In this document: positions 1 to 9,993 of the stretch, in pieces
Layout of the letters: each line of letters opens with the position of its first letter
Position numbering within the stretch: position 1 is the stretch's first letter
NCBI GenBank assembly: GCA_023362775.1
Contig: JALMGJ010000060.1
Location: 1,808,501-1,872,500, forward strand
Origin: Charina bottae
Taxonomy: Eukaryota; Chordata; Lepidosauria; Squamata; Charinaidae
DNA: 64,000 nt
Direction: 5' to 3'
Notes under the pieces: model-generated
Seen by the model: only the letters and a program-made list of their open reading frames with translations
What the model was told of the DNA's origin: nothing
Database searches by the model: none
Program-made: the position numbers and the translations under genes

Positions 1-103
1 AATTTTTGGCCCAAAAATCAAAAAATTCCTGACCGCGGAGTCATGAAAAATCTCCCGGGGTGGGCCGGACTGAATCAGGTCAAATTGAAAAACGAAGGCC
101 GCC
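1..103. repeat. Partial monomer at the left edge
   Basis: The window opens inside a monomer at the AATTTTTGGCCC segment. This partial copy is identical to 2489-2591, including the rare GGAGTCATGAAAA and CCGGACTGAATC variants, so the window starts within a copy of the 15-monomer higher-order unit. The array therefore continues to the left. Confidence 0.95.
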
Positions 104-1163
104 ATGAGATTCGGGGTTGAATTTAAGGGTTGGAGGCGCTTTCGGATGCTTGATTTGGGACGGCATAATTTTTGGCCCAAAAATCAAAAAATTCCTGAAC
201 GCGGAGTCAGGAAAAATCTCCCGGGAGGGGCCGGACCGAATCAGGTGAAATTGAAAAACGAAGGCCGCCATGAGATTCGGGGTTGAATTTAAGGGTTGGA
301 GGCGCTTTCGGATGCTTGATTTGGGACGGCATAATTTTTGACGCAAAAATAAAAAAATTCCTGACCGCAGAGTCAGGAAAAATCTCCCGGGAGGGGCAGG
401 ACCGAATCCGGTCAAAATGAAAAAAGAAGGCCGCCATGAGATTCGGGATTGAATTTAAGGGTTGGAGGTGCTTTCGGATGCTTGATTTGGGACGGCATAA
501 TTTTTGGCCCAAAAATCAAAAAATTCCTGACCGTGGAGTCAGGAAAAATCTCCCATGAGGGGCTGGACCGAATCCGGTCATATTGAAAAAAGAAGGCCGC
601 CATGAGATTTGGGGTTGAATTTAACGGTTGGAGGCACTTTCAGATGCTTGATTTGGGACGGCATAATTTTTGGCCCAAAAATCAAAAAATTCCTGACCGC
701 GGAGTCAGGAAAAATCTCCTGGGAGGGGCCGGACCGAATCAGGTCAAATTGAAAAACAAAGGCCGCCATGAGATTCGGGGTTGAATTTAAGGGTTGGAGG
801 CGCTTTCGGATGCTTGATTTGGGACGGCATAATTTTTGGCCCAAAAATCAAAAAATTCCTGACCGCGGAGTCAGGAAAAATCTCCCGGGAGGGGCCGGAC
901 CGAATCAGGTCAAATTGAAAAACGAAGGCGGCCATGATATTCGGGGTTGAATTTAAGGGTTGGAGGCGCTTTCGGATGCTTGATTTGGGACGGCATAATT
1001 TTTGGCCCAAAAATCAAAAAATTCCTGACCGCGGAGTCAGGAAAAATCTCCCGGGAGTGGCCGGACCGAATCAGGTCAAATTGAAAAACGAAGGCCGCCA
1101 TGAGATTCGGGGTTGAATTTAAGGGTTGGAGGCGCTTTCGGATGCTTGATTTGGGACGGCATA

Positions 1164-1180
1164 ATTTTTGCCGCAAAAAT
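1164..1180. other. GCCGC-class palindrome (both arms changed)
   Basis: This is the first copy of the alternative central palindrome, ATTTTTGC-C-GCAAAAAT. Relative to the majority form, the G on the left arm and its partner C on the right arm are both exchanged, so complementarity is intact. The class recurs throughout blocks A, B and C, usually followed by a run of A or by TTAAAAAATT in place of TCAAAAAATT. Confidence 0.8.
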
Positions 1181-1597
1181 AAAAAAATTCCTGACCGCGG
1201 AGTCAGGAAAAATCTCCCGGGAGGGGCCGGACCGAATCTGGTCAAATTGAAAAACGAAGGCCGCCATGAGATTCGGGGTTGAATTTAACGGTTGGAGGCG
1301 CTTTCGGATGCTTGATTTGGGACGGCATAATTTTTGGCCCAAAAATCAAAACATTCCTGACCGCGGAGTCAGGAAAAATCTCCCGGGAGGGGCTGGACCG
1401 AATCAGGTCAAATTGAAAAACGAAGGCCGCCATGAGATTCGGGGTTGAATTTAAGGGTTGGAGGTGCTTTCGGATGCTTGATTTGGGACGGCATAATTTT
1501 TGGCCCAAAAATCAAAAAATTCCTGACCGCGGAGTCAGGAAAAATCTCCCGGGAGGGGCCGGACCGAATCCGGTCAAATTGAAAAAAGAAGGCTGCC

Positions 1598-1762
1598 ATG
1601 AGATTCGGGGTTGAATTTAACGGTTGGAGGCGCTTTCGGATGCTTGATTTGGGACGGCATAATTTTCGGCCCAAAAATAAAAAATTCCTGACCGCGGAGT
1701 CAGGAAAAATCTCCCAGGAGGGGCCGGACCGAATCAGGTCAAATTGAAAAACGAAGGCCGCC
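1598..1762. repeat. 165-bp monomer, class CCCAAAAATAAAAAATT
   Basis: One base is missing after the central palindrome (AAAAATAAAAAATT in place of AAAAATCAAAAAATT), together with TTTTCGGCCC. Sister copies start at 2261, 5414 and 6908, so the deletion arose once and spread with the higher-order unit. Because 165 is divisible by three, minus-strand frames run on through this monomer and give open frames of up to 143 codons. Confidence 0.85.
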
Positions 1763-2591
1763 ATGAGATTCGGGGTTGAATTTAACGGTTGGAGGCGCTT
1801 TCGGATGCATGATTTGGGACGGCATAATTTTTGGCCCAAAAATCAAAAAATTCCTGACCGCGGAGTCCGGAAAAATCTCCCGGGAGGGGCCACACCGAAT
1901 CAGGTCAAATTGAAAAAAGAAGGCCGCCATGAGATTTGGGGTTGAATTTAAGGTATGGAGGCGCTTTCGGATGCTTGATTTGGGACGGCATAATTTTTGG
2001 CCCCAAAATCAAAAAATTCCTGACCGCGGAGTCAGGAAAAATCTCCCGGGAGTGGCCGGACCGAATCAGGTCAAATTGAAAAACGAAGGCCGCCATGAGA
2101 TTCGGGGTTGAATTTAAGGTTTGGAGGCGCTTTCGGATGCTTGATTTGGGACGGCATAATTTTTGCCGCAAAAATAAAAAAATTCCTGACCGCGGAGTCA
2201 GGAAAAATCTCCCGGGAGGGGCCGGACCGAATCTGGTCAAATTGAAAAACGAAGGCCGCCATGAGATTCGGGGTTGAATTTAACGGTTGGAGGCGCTTTC
2301 GGATGCTTGATTTGGGACGGCATAATTTTCGGCCCAAAAATAAAAAATTCCTGACCGCGGAGTCAGGAAAAATCTCCCAGGAGGGGCCGGACCGAATCAG
2401 GTAAAATTGAAAAATGAAGGCCGCCATGAGATTCGGGGTTGAATTTAACGGTTGGAGGCGCTTTCGGATGCATGATTTGGGACGGCATAATTTTTGGCCC
2501 AAAAATCAAAAAATTCCTGACCGCGGAGTCATGAAAAATCTCCCGGGGTGGGCCGGACTGAATCAGGTCAAATTGAAAAACGAAGGCCGCC

Positions 2592-5081
2592 ATGAGATTC
2601 GGGGTTGAATTTAAGGGTTGGAGGCGCTTTCGGATGCTTGATTTGGGACGGCATAATTTTTGGCCCAAAAATCAAAAAATTCCTGAACGCGGAGTCAGGA
2701 AAAATCTCCCGGGAGGGGCCGGACCGAATCAGGTGAAATTGAAAAACGAAGGCCGCCATGAGATTCGGGGTTGAATTTAAGGGTTGGAGGCGCTTTCGGA
2801 TGCTTGATTTGGGACGGCATAATTTTTGACGCAAAAATAAAAAAATTCCTGACCGCAGAGTCAGGAAAAATCTCCCGGGAGGGGCAGGACCGAATCCGGT
2901 CAAAATGAAAAAAGAAGGCCGCCATGAGATTCGGGATTGAATTTAAGGGTTGGAGGTGCTTTCGGATGCTTGATTTGGGACGGCATAATTTTTGGCCCAA
3001 AAATCAAAAAATTCCTGACCGTGGAGTCAGGAAAAATCTCCCATGAGGGGCTGGACCGAATCCGGTCATATTGAAAAAAGAAGGCCGCCATGAGATTTGG
3101 GGTTGAATTTAACGGTTGGAGGCACTTTCAGATGCTTGATTTGGGACGGCATAATTTTTGGCCCAAAAATCAAAAAATTCCTGACCGCGGAGTCAGGAAA
3201 AATCTCCTGGGAGGGGCCGGACCGAATCAGGTCAAATTGAAAAACAAAGGCCGCCATGAGATTCGGGGTTGAATTTAAGGGTTGGAGGCGCTTTCGGATG
3301 CTTGATTTGGGACGGCATAATTTTTGGCCCAAAAATCAAAAAATTCCTGACCGCGGAGTCAGGAAAAATCTCCCGGGAGGGGCCGGACCGAATCAGGTCA
3401 AATTGAAAAACGAAGGCGGCCATGATATTCGGGGTTGAATTTAAGGGTTGGAGGCGCTTTCGGATGCTTGATTTGGGACGGCATAATTTTTGGCCCAAAA
3501 ATCAAAAAATTCCTGACCGCGGAGTCAGGAAAAATCTCCCGGGAGTGGCCGGACCGAATCAGGTCAAATTGAAAAACGAAGGCCGCCATGAGATTCGGGG
3601 TTGAATTTAAGGGTTGGAGGCGCTTTCGGATGCTTGATTTGGGACGGCATAATTTTTGCCGCAAAAATAAAAAAATTCCTGACCGCGGAGTCAGGAAAAA
3701 TCTCCCGGGAGGGGCTGGACCGAATCAGGTCAAATTGAAAAACGAAGGCCGCCATGAGATTCGGGGTTGAATTTAAGGGTTGGAGGTGCTTTCGGATGCT
3801 TGATTTGGGACGGCATAATTTTTGGCCCAAAAATCAAAAAATTCCTGACCGCGGAGTCAGGAAAAATCTCCCGGGAGGGGCCGGACCGAATCTGGTCAAA
3901 TTGAAAAACGAAGGCCGCCATGAGATTCGGGGTTGAATTTAACGGTTGGAGGCGCTTTCGGATGCTTGATTTGGGACGGCATAATTTTTGGCCCAAAAAT
4001 CAAAACATTCCTGACCGCGGAGTCAGGAAAAATCTCCCGGGAGGGGCTGGACCGAATCAGGTCAAATTGAAAAACGAAGGCCGCCATGAGATTCGGGGTT
4101 GAATTTAAGGGTTGGAGGTGCTTTCGGATGCTTGATTTGGGACGGCATAATTTTTGGCCCAAAAATCAAAAAATTCCTGACCGCGGAGTCAGGAAAAATC
4201 TCCTGGGAGGGGCCGGACCGAATCCGGTCAAATTGAAAAAAGAAGGCCGCCATGAGATTCGGGGTTGAATTTAAGGGTTGGAGGTGCTTTCGGATGCTTG
4301 ATTTGGGACGGCATAATTTTTGGCCCAAAAATCAAAAAATTCCTGACCGCGGAGTCAGGAAAAATCTCCCAGGAGGGGCCGGACCGAATGAGGTCAAATT
4401 GAAAAACGAAGGCCGCCATGAGATTTGGGGTTGAATTTAAGGTATGGAGGCGCTTTCGGATGCTTGATTTGGGACGGCATAATTTTTGGCCCCAAAATCA
4501 AAAAATTCCTGACCGCGGAGTCAGGAAAAATCTCCCGGGAGTGGCCGGACCGAATCAGGTCAAATTGAAAAACGAAGGCCGCCATGAGATTCGGGGTTGA
4601 ATTTAAGGGTTGGAGGCGCTTTCGGATGCTTGATTTGGGACGGCATAATTTTTGCCGCAAAAATAAAAAAAATCCTGACCGCGGAGTCAGGAAAAATCTC
4701 CCGGGAGGGGCCGGACCGAATCTGGTCAAATTGAAAAACGAAGGCTGCCATGAGATTCGGGGTTGAATTTAACGGTTGGAGGCGCTTTCGGATGCTTGAT
4801 TTGGGACGGCATAATTTTTGGCCCAAAAATCAAAAAATTCCTGACCGCGGAGTCAGGAAAAATCTCCTGGGAGGGGCCGGACCGAATCAGGTCAAATTGA
4901 AAAACGAAGGCCGCCATGAGATTCGGGGTTGAATTTAACGGTTGGAGGCGCTTTCGGATGCATGATTTGGGACGGCATAATTTTTGGCCCAAAAATCAAA
5001 AAATTCCTGACCGCGGAGTCAGGAAAAATCTCCCGGGAGGGGCCACACCGAATCAGGTCAAATTGAAAAACGAAGGCCGCC
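2592..5081. repeat. 15-monomer higher-order unit, rearranged copy 2
   Basis: The first 1124 bp repeat copy 1 exactly (to 3715). An extra monomer then appears, so that about 3872 onwards follows copy 1 with an offset of 2654 instead of 2488. Further on the offset returns to 2489 at 4418, where the GGTATGG/TGGCCCCAAAATC monomer of 1929 recurs. The right limit is placed by unit length and is approximate. Confidence 0.6.
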
Positions 5082-5247
5082 ATGAGATTTGGGGTTGAAT
5101 TTAAGGTATGGAGGCGCTTTCGGATGCTTGATTTGGGACGGCATAATTTTTGGCCCCAAAATCAAAAAATTCCTGACCGCGGAGTCAGGAAAAATCTCCC
5201 GGGAGTGGCCGGACCGAATCCGGTCAAATTGAAAAACGAAGGCCGCC

Positions 5248-5905
5248 ATGAGATTCGGGGTTGAATTTAAGGGTTGGAGGCGCTTTCGGATGCTTGATTT
5301 GGGACGGCATAATTTTTGCCGCAAAAATAAAAAAATTCCTGACCGCGGAGTCAGGAAAAATCTCCCGGGAGGGGCCGGACCGAATCTGGTCAAATTGAAA
5401 AACGAAGGCCGCCATGAGATTCGGGGTTGAATTTAACGGTTGGAGGCGCTTTCGGATGCTTGATTTGGGACGGCATAATTTTCGGCCCAAAAATAAAAAA
5501 TTCCTGACCGCGGAGTCAGGAAAAATCTCCCAGGAGGGGCCGGACCGAATCAGGTCAAATTGAAAAACGAAGGCTGCCATGAGATTCGGGGTTGAATTTA
5601 ACGGTTGGAGGCACTTTCAGATGCTTGATTTGGGACGGCATAATTTTTGGCCCAAAAATCAAAAAATTCCCGACCGCGGAGTCAGGAAAAATCTCCTGGG
5701 AGGGGCCGGACCGAATCAGGTCAAATTGAAAAACAAAGGCCGCCATGAGATTCGGGGTTGAATTTAAGGGTTGGAGGCGCTTTCGGATGCTTGATTTGGG
5801 ACGGCATAATTTTTGGCCCAAAAATCAAAAAATTCCTGACCGCGGAGTCAGGAAAAATCTCCCGGGAGGGGCCGGACCGAATCAGGTCAAATTGAAAAAC
5901 GAAGG
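5248..5905. repeat. Four-monomer segment duplicated 1494 bp downstream, copy 1
   Basis: It matches 6742-7399 with four differences that I found, including GGAGGCGC versus GGACGCGC, TTTCGG versus TTTTGG and ATTCCTG versus ATTCGTG. It includes a 165-bp monomer at 5414. After 5905 the copies part, and 7400 onwards resembles 6073 onwards instead. Confidence 0.75.
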
Positions 5906-6409
5906 CGGCCATGAGATTCGGGGTTGAATTTAAGGGTTGGAGGCGCTTTCGGATGCTTGATTTGGGACGGCATAATTTTTGGCCCAAAAATCAAAAAAAT
6001 TCCTGACCGCGGAGTCAGGAAAAATCTCCCGGGAGGGGCCGGACCGAATCCGGTCAAATTGAAAAAAGAAGGCCGCCATGAGATTTGGGGTTGAATTTAA
6101 GGGTTGGAGGTGCTTTCGGATGCCTGATTTGGGACGGCATAATTTTTGGCCCAAAAATCAAAAAATTCCTGACCGCGGAGTCAGGAAAAATCTCCCGGGA
6201 GGGGCCACACCGAATCAGGTCAAATTGAAAAACGAAGGCCGCCATGAGATTTGGGGTTGAATTTAAGGTATGGAGGCGCTTTCGGATGCTTGATTTGGGA
6301 CGGCATAATTTTTGGCCCCAAAATCAAAAAATTCCTGACCGCGGAGTCAGGAAAAATCTCCCGGGAGTGGCCGGACCGAATCCGGTCAAATTGAAAAACG
6401 AAGGCCGCC

Positions 6410-6574
6410 ATGAGATTCGGGGTTGAATTTAAGTATGGAGGCGCTTTCGGATGCTTGATTTGGGACGGCATAATTTTTGGCCCAAAAATCAAAAAATTCC
6501 TGACCGCGGAGTCAGGAAAAATCTCCTGGGAGTGGCCGGACCGAATCCGGTCAAATTGAAAAACGAAGGCCGCC
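6410..6574. repeat. 165-bp monomer, class TTTAAGTATGG
   Basis: TTTAAGTATGGAGG replaces TTTAAGGTATGGAGG, a one-base loss in the GGTATGG variant. The sister copy is at 7571-7735. In both places the next monomer is one base too long, which restores the register. Confidence 0.8.
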
Positions 6575-6741
6575 ATGAGATTCGGGGTTGAATTTAAGGG
6601 TTGGAGGTGCTTTCGGATGCTTGATTTGGGACGGCATAATTTTTGGCCCAAAAATCAAAAAAATTCCTGACCGCGGAATCAGGAAAAATCTCCCGGGAGG
6701 GGCCACACCGAATCAGGTCAAATTGAAAAACGAAGGCCGCC
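6575..6741. repeat. 167-bp monomer with extended A-tract
   Basis: The A-tract at monomer positions 83-88 has seven A instead of six. Others of this length start at 5911 and 7736. They are the only over-length monomers on the grid, and two of the three directly follow a 165-bp monomer. Confidence 0.8.
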
Positions 6742-7302
6742 ATGAGATTCGGGGTTGAATTTAAGGGTTGGACGCGCTTTCGGATGCTTGATTTGGGACG
6801 GCATAATTTTTGCCGCAAAAATAAAAAAATTCCTGACCGCGGAGTCAGGAAAAATCTCCCGGGAGGGGCCGGACCGAATCTGGTCAAATTGAAAAACGAA
6901 GGCCGCCATGAGATTCGGGGTTGAATTTAACGGTTGGAGGCGCTTTTGGATGCTTGATTTGGGACGGCATAATTTTCGGCCCAAAAATAAAAAATTCGTG
7001 ACCGCGGAGTCAGGAAAAATCTCCCAGGAGGGGCCGGACCGAATCAGGTCAAATTGAAAAACGAAGGCTGCCATGAGATTCGGGGTTGAATTTAACGGTT
7101 GGAGGCACTTTCAGATGCTTGATTTGGGACGGCATAATTTTTGGCCCAAAAATCAAAAAATTCCTGACCGCGGAGTCAGGAAAAATCTCCTGGGAGGGGC
7201 CGGACCGAATCAGGTCAAATTGAAAAACAAAGGCCGCCATGAGATTCGGGGTTGAATTTAAGGGTTGGAGGCGCTTTCGGATGCTTGATTTGGGACGGCA
7301 TA

Positions 7303-7319
7303 ATTTTTGGCCCAAAAAT
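7303..7319. other. Palindrome ATTTTTGG-C-CCAAAAAT in the reference monomer
   Basis: Monomer positions 65-81 form a perfect inverted repeat with 8-bp arms around a single central C. It recurs in most monomers. A frequent class instead has ATTTTTGC-C-GCAAAAAT (for example 1164-1180), where both arms have changed and the symmetry is kept. Other classes break it: TGCCCC, TTCGGCCC and the 165-bp TTTTTCCGC form. It could be a protein-binding or cruciform-prone site; the function is unknown. Confidence 0.85.
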
Positions 7320-7326
7320 CAAAAAA

Positions 7327-7348
7327 TTCCTGACCGCGGAGTCAGGAA
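7327..7348. other. Dyad TTCCTGAC-(6)-GTCAGGAA in the reference monomer
   Basis: Monomer positions 89-110 hold two 8-bp arms that are exact reverse complements, separated by the 6-nt spacer CGCGGA. The spacer often varies (CGCAGA, CACGGA) without touching the arms. Arm-breaking variants also exist: CCTGAACGC, GTCAAGAA and GTCAGGTA, each marking particular higher-order units. A 6-bp CCGCGG palindrome overlaps the inner left arm and spacer. Confidence 0.85.
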
Positions 7349-7352
7349 AAAT

Positions 7353-7362
7353 CTCCCGGGAG
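7353..7362. other. Palindrome CTCCCGGGAG in the reference monomer
   Basis: Monomer positions 115-124 form a perfect 10-bp palindrome with CpG at its centre. The commonest derivatives are CTCCTGGGAG and CTCCCAGGAG, which are the C-to-T and G-to-A changes expected from deamination of a methylated CpG. Rarer replacements are CCATGAGG and CCGCGGTGG. Confidence 0.8.
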
Positions 7363-7368
7363 GGGCCG

Positions 7369-7382
7369 GACCGAATCAGGTC
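7369..7382. other. Short dyad GACC-(6)-GGTC in the reference monomer
   Basis: Monomer positions 131-144 carry 4-bp complementary arms. In the common CCGGTC class the arms lengthen to GACCG-AATC-CGGTC, overlapping CCGGA-CCGAA-TCCGG. This is the fourth and weakest of the symmetric elements in positions 65-144. Confidence 0.6.
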
Positions 7383-8566
7383 AAATTGAAAAACGAAGGC
7401 CGCCATGAGATTTGGGGTTGAATTTAAGGGTTGGAGGTGCTTTCGGATGCCTGATTTGGGACGGCATAATTTTTGGCCCAAAAATCAAAAAATTCCTGAC
7501 CGCGGAGTCAGGAAAAATCTCCCGGGAGGGGCCACACTGAATTAGGTCAAATTGAAAAACGAAGGCCGGCATGAGATTCGGGGTTGAATTTAAGTATGGA
7601 GGCGCTTTCGGATGCTTGATTTGGGACGGCATAATTTTTGGCCCAAAAATCAAAAAATTCCTGACCGCGGAGTCAGGAAAAATCTCCTGGGAGTGGCCGG
7701 ACCGAATCCGGTCAAATTGAAAAACGAAGGCCGCCATGAGATTCGGGGTTGAATTTAAGGGTTGGAGGTGCTTTCGGATGCTTGATTTGGGACGGCATAA
7801 TTTTTGGCCCAAAAATCAAAAAAATTCCTGACCGCGGAATCAGGAAAAATCTCCCGGGAGGGGCCGGACCGAATCCGGTCAAATTGAAAAAAGAAGGCCG
7901 CCATGAGATTTGGGGTTGAATTTAAGGGTTGGAGGTGCTTTCGGATGCTTGATTTGGGACGGCATAATTTTTGGCCCAAAAATCAAAAAATTCCTCACCG
8001 CGGAGTCAGGAAAAATCTCCTGGGAGGGGCCGGACCGAATCAGGTCAAATTGAAAAACGAAGGCCGCCATGAGATTCGGGGTTGAATTTAAGGGTTGGAG
8101 GCGCTTTCGGATGCTTGATTTGGGACGGCATAATTTTTGGCCCAAAAATCAAAAAATTCCTGAACGCGGAGTCAGGAAAAATCTCCCAGGAGGGGCCGGA
8201 CCGAATCAGGTGAAATTGAAAAACGAAGGCCGCCATGAGATTCGGGGTTGAATTTAACGGTTGGAGGTGCTTTCGGATGCTTGATTTGGGACGGCATAAT
8301 TTTTGCCGCAAAAATAAAAAAATTCCTGACCGCAGAGTCAGGAAAAATCTCCTGGGAGGGGCCGGACCGAATCCGGTCAAATTGAAAAAAGAAGGCCGCC
8401 ATGAGATTCGGGGTTGAATTTAAGGGTTGGAGGTGCTTTCGGATGCTTGATTTGGGACGGCATAATTTTTGGCCCAAAAATCAAAAAATTCCAGACCGCG
8501 GAGTCAGGAAAAATCTCCCGGGAGGGGCCAGACCGAATCAGGTCAAATTGAAAAACGAAGGCCGCC

Positions 8567-8732
8567 AAGAGATTCGGGGTTGAATTTAAGGGTTAAAGGC
8601 GCTTTGGGATGCTTGATTTGGGACGGCATAATTTTTGCCGCAAAAATAAAAAAATTCCTGACCGAAGAGTCAGGAAAAATCTCCCGGGAGGGGCCGGACC
8701 GAATCTGGTCAAATTGAAAAAAGAAGGCCGCC
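8567..8732. repeat. First CCAAGAGATTC/GGTTAAAGG monomer
   Basis: This class carries A in place of T in the ATGAGATTC landmark (AAGAGATTC) plus GGTTAAAGG for GGTTGGAGG, and usually precedes a GCCGC-class palindrome or CGCAGAGTC. It is absent upstream and recurs more than forty times downstream (for example 9729, 10227, 12385, 17863, 22843, 25997, 40273, 54881, 62680). Its spacing tracks the higher-order organisation. Confidence 0.8.
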
Positions 8733-9173
8733 ATGAGATTCGGGGTTGAATTTAAGGGTTGGAGGTGCTTTCGGATGCTTGATTTGGGACGGCATAATTT
8801 TTGGCCCAAAAATCAAAAGATTCCTGACCGCAGAGTCAGGAAAAATCTCCCGGGAGGGGCCGGACCGAATCCGGTCAAATTGAAAAAAGAAGGGCGCCAT
8901 GAGATTCGGGGTTGAATTTAAGGGTTGGAGGTGCTTTCGGATGCTTGATTTTGGACGGCATAATTTTTGGCCCAAAAATCAAAAAATTCCTGACCGCGGA
9001 GTCAGGTAAAATCTCCCGGGAGGGGCTGGACCGAATCAGGTCAAATTGAAAAACGAAGGCCGCCATGAGATTCGGGGTTGAATTTAAGGGTTGGAGGTGC
9101 TTTCGGATGCTTGATTTTGGACGGCATAATTTTTGGCCCAAAAATCAAAAAATTCCTGACCGCGGAGTCAGGA

Positions 9174-9993
9174 AAAATCTCCCGGGAGGGGCTGGACCGA
9201 ATCAGGTCAAATTGAAAAACGAAGGCCGCCATGAGATTCGGGGTTGAATTTAACGGTTGGAGGTGCTTTCGGATGCTTGATTTTGGACGGCATAATTTTT
9301 GGCCCAAAAATCAAAAAATTCCTGACCGCGGAGTCAGGAAAAATCTCCCGGGGTGGGCCGGACCGAATCAGGTCAAATTGAAAAACGAAGGCCGCCATGA
9401 GATTCGGGGTTGAATTTAAGGGTTGGAGGCGCTTTCGGATGCTTTATTTGGGACGGCATAATTTTTGGCCCAAAAATCAAAAAATTCCTGACCGCGGAGT
9501 CAGGAAAAATCTCCTGGGAGGGGCCGGACCGAATCAGGTCAAATTGAAAAACGAAGGCCGCCATGAGATTCGGGGTTGAATTTAAGGGTTGGAGGTGCTT
9601 TCGGATGCTTGATTTGGGACGGCATAATTTTTGGCCCAAAAATCAAAACATTCCTGACCGCTGGGTCAGGAAAAATCTCCTGGGAGGGGCCGGACCGAAT
9701 CAGGTCAAATTGAAGAACGAAGGCCGCCAAGAGATTCGGGGTTGAATTTAAGGGTTAAAGGCGCTTTCGGATGCTTGATTTGGGACGGCATAATTTTTGG
9801 CCCAAAAATCAAAAAATTCCTGACCGCAGAGTCAGGAAAAATTTCCCGGGAGGGGCCGGACCGAATCCGGTCAAATTGAAAAGAGAAGGCCGCCATGAGA
9901 TTCGGGGTTGAATTTAAGGGTTGGAGGTGCTTTCGGATGCTTGATTTGGGACGGCATAATTTTTGGCCCAAAAATCAAAAAATTCCTGACCGC
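9174..9993. repeat. Segment repeated 2158 bp (13 monomers) downstream, copy 1
   Basis: It matches 11332-12151 with two differences found (9662 T versus G; 9715 G versus A). It contains the rare GGATGCTTTATTTGG monomer and the GGGTCAGG variant. Confidence 0.75.

Larger units (their letters stand above)
104..2591. repeat. 15-monomer higher-order unit, copy 1 (2488 bp)
   Basis: Fifteen monomers, two of them 165 bp (1598-1762 and 2261-2425). With the partial monomer before it, 1-1227 matches 2489-3715 base for base as far as I can see. The first difference is at 1228/3716 (C versus T in GGGGCCGG). Shared private variants include GTGAAATTGAAAA, TTTTTGACGC, CATGAGGGG and GGCGGCCATGATATTC. Confidence 0.9.
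6742..7399. repeat. Four-monomer segment duplicated 1494 bp downstream, copy 2
   Basis: Partner of 5248-5905. Beyond it, the monomers at 7571 and 7736 repeat those at 6410 and 6575 (offset 1161), including both length changes, so two different exchange events are superimposed here. Confidence 0.75.
7239..7404 (+). repeat. Reference monomer of the satellite (166 bp)
   Basis: This copy matches the majority base as judged by eye at nearly every position and serves as the coordinate reference. Its map is: 1-13 ATGAGATTCGGGG; 14-24 TTGAATTTAAG; 31-42 AGGCGCTTTCGG; 56-63 GACGGCAT; 65-81 A/T-armed palindrome; 83-88 A-tract; 89-110 TTCCTGAC/GTCAGGAA dyad; 109-113 A-tract; 115-124 CTCCCGGGAG palindrome; 131-144 GACC/GGTC dyad; 151-155 A-tract; 161-166 GCCGCC. 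GC is 82 of 166 and there are about eleven CpG sites. Position 34 (C, often T), the GG at 29-30 (AA in one class) and position 24 (G or C) are among the most variable sites. Confidence 0.9.
1..8566. repeat. Block A: 15-monomer HOR region with most length variants
   Basis: About 51 monomers. The basic higher-order unit is 15 monomers, or 2488 bp (13 monomers of 166 bp and two of 165 bp), seen most cleanly as 104-2591 and the start of the copy at 2592. Later copies are rearranged: one monomer is added near 3716, and a segment of about 1494 bp is repeated (5248-5905 and 6742-7399). All three 167-bp monomers and six of the nine 165-bp monomers are here. The CCAAGAGATTC monomer class is absent until 8567. 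GCACTTTCAG, CCATGAGG and CCTGAACGC classes are present. Confidence 0.8.

Noticed and set aside
1408..1839. Minus-strand open frames of up to 143 codons, and 60- and 88-codon frames in nearly every monomer
   Set aside because: They are the same satellite segment translated over and over. The unit is 166 bp (one more than a multiple of three), so frames rotate; the 143-codon cases at 1408-1839 and 2071-2502 cross 165-bp monomers, which keep the frame. Starts and stops lie at fixed monomer positions with no independent coding signal.
7252..7268. Telomere-like TTTAAGGGTTGG resembling plant TTTAGGG
   Set aside because: One copy per monomer, with an extra A and no tandem TTTAGGG units; the similarity is likely chance.
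7303..7348. Rho-independent terminator or regulatory RNA hairpin
   Set aside because: The dyads could fold in RNA, but there is no gene, promoter or transcription context, and the motif occurs in nearly every one of 384 monomers.
7353..7370. G-quadruplex potential in GGGAGGGGCCGG
   Set aside because: Only two runs of three or more G lie close together in each monomer, fewer than the four needed for an intramolecular quadruplex.
7239..7404. CENP-B box
   Set aside because: I looked for TTCG-N4-A-N2-CGGG on both strands in the consensus. ATTCGGGGTTG and TTTCGGATGC share only the TTCG part.
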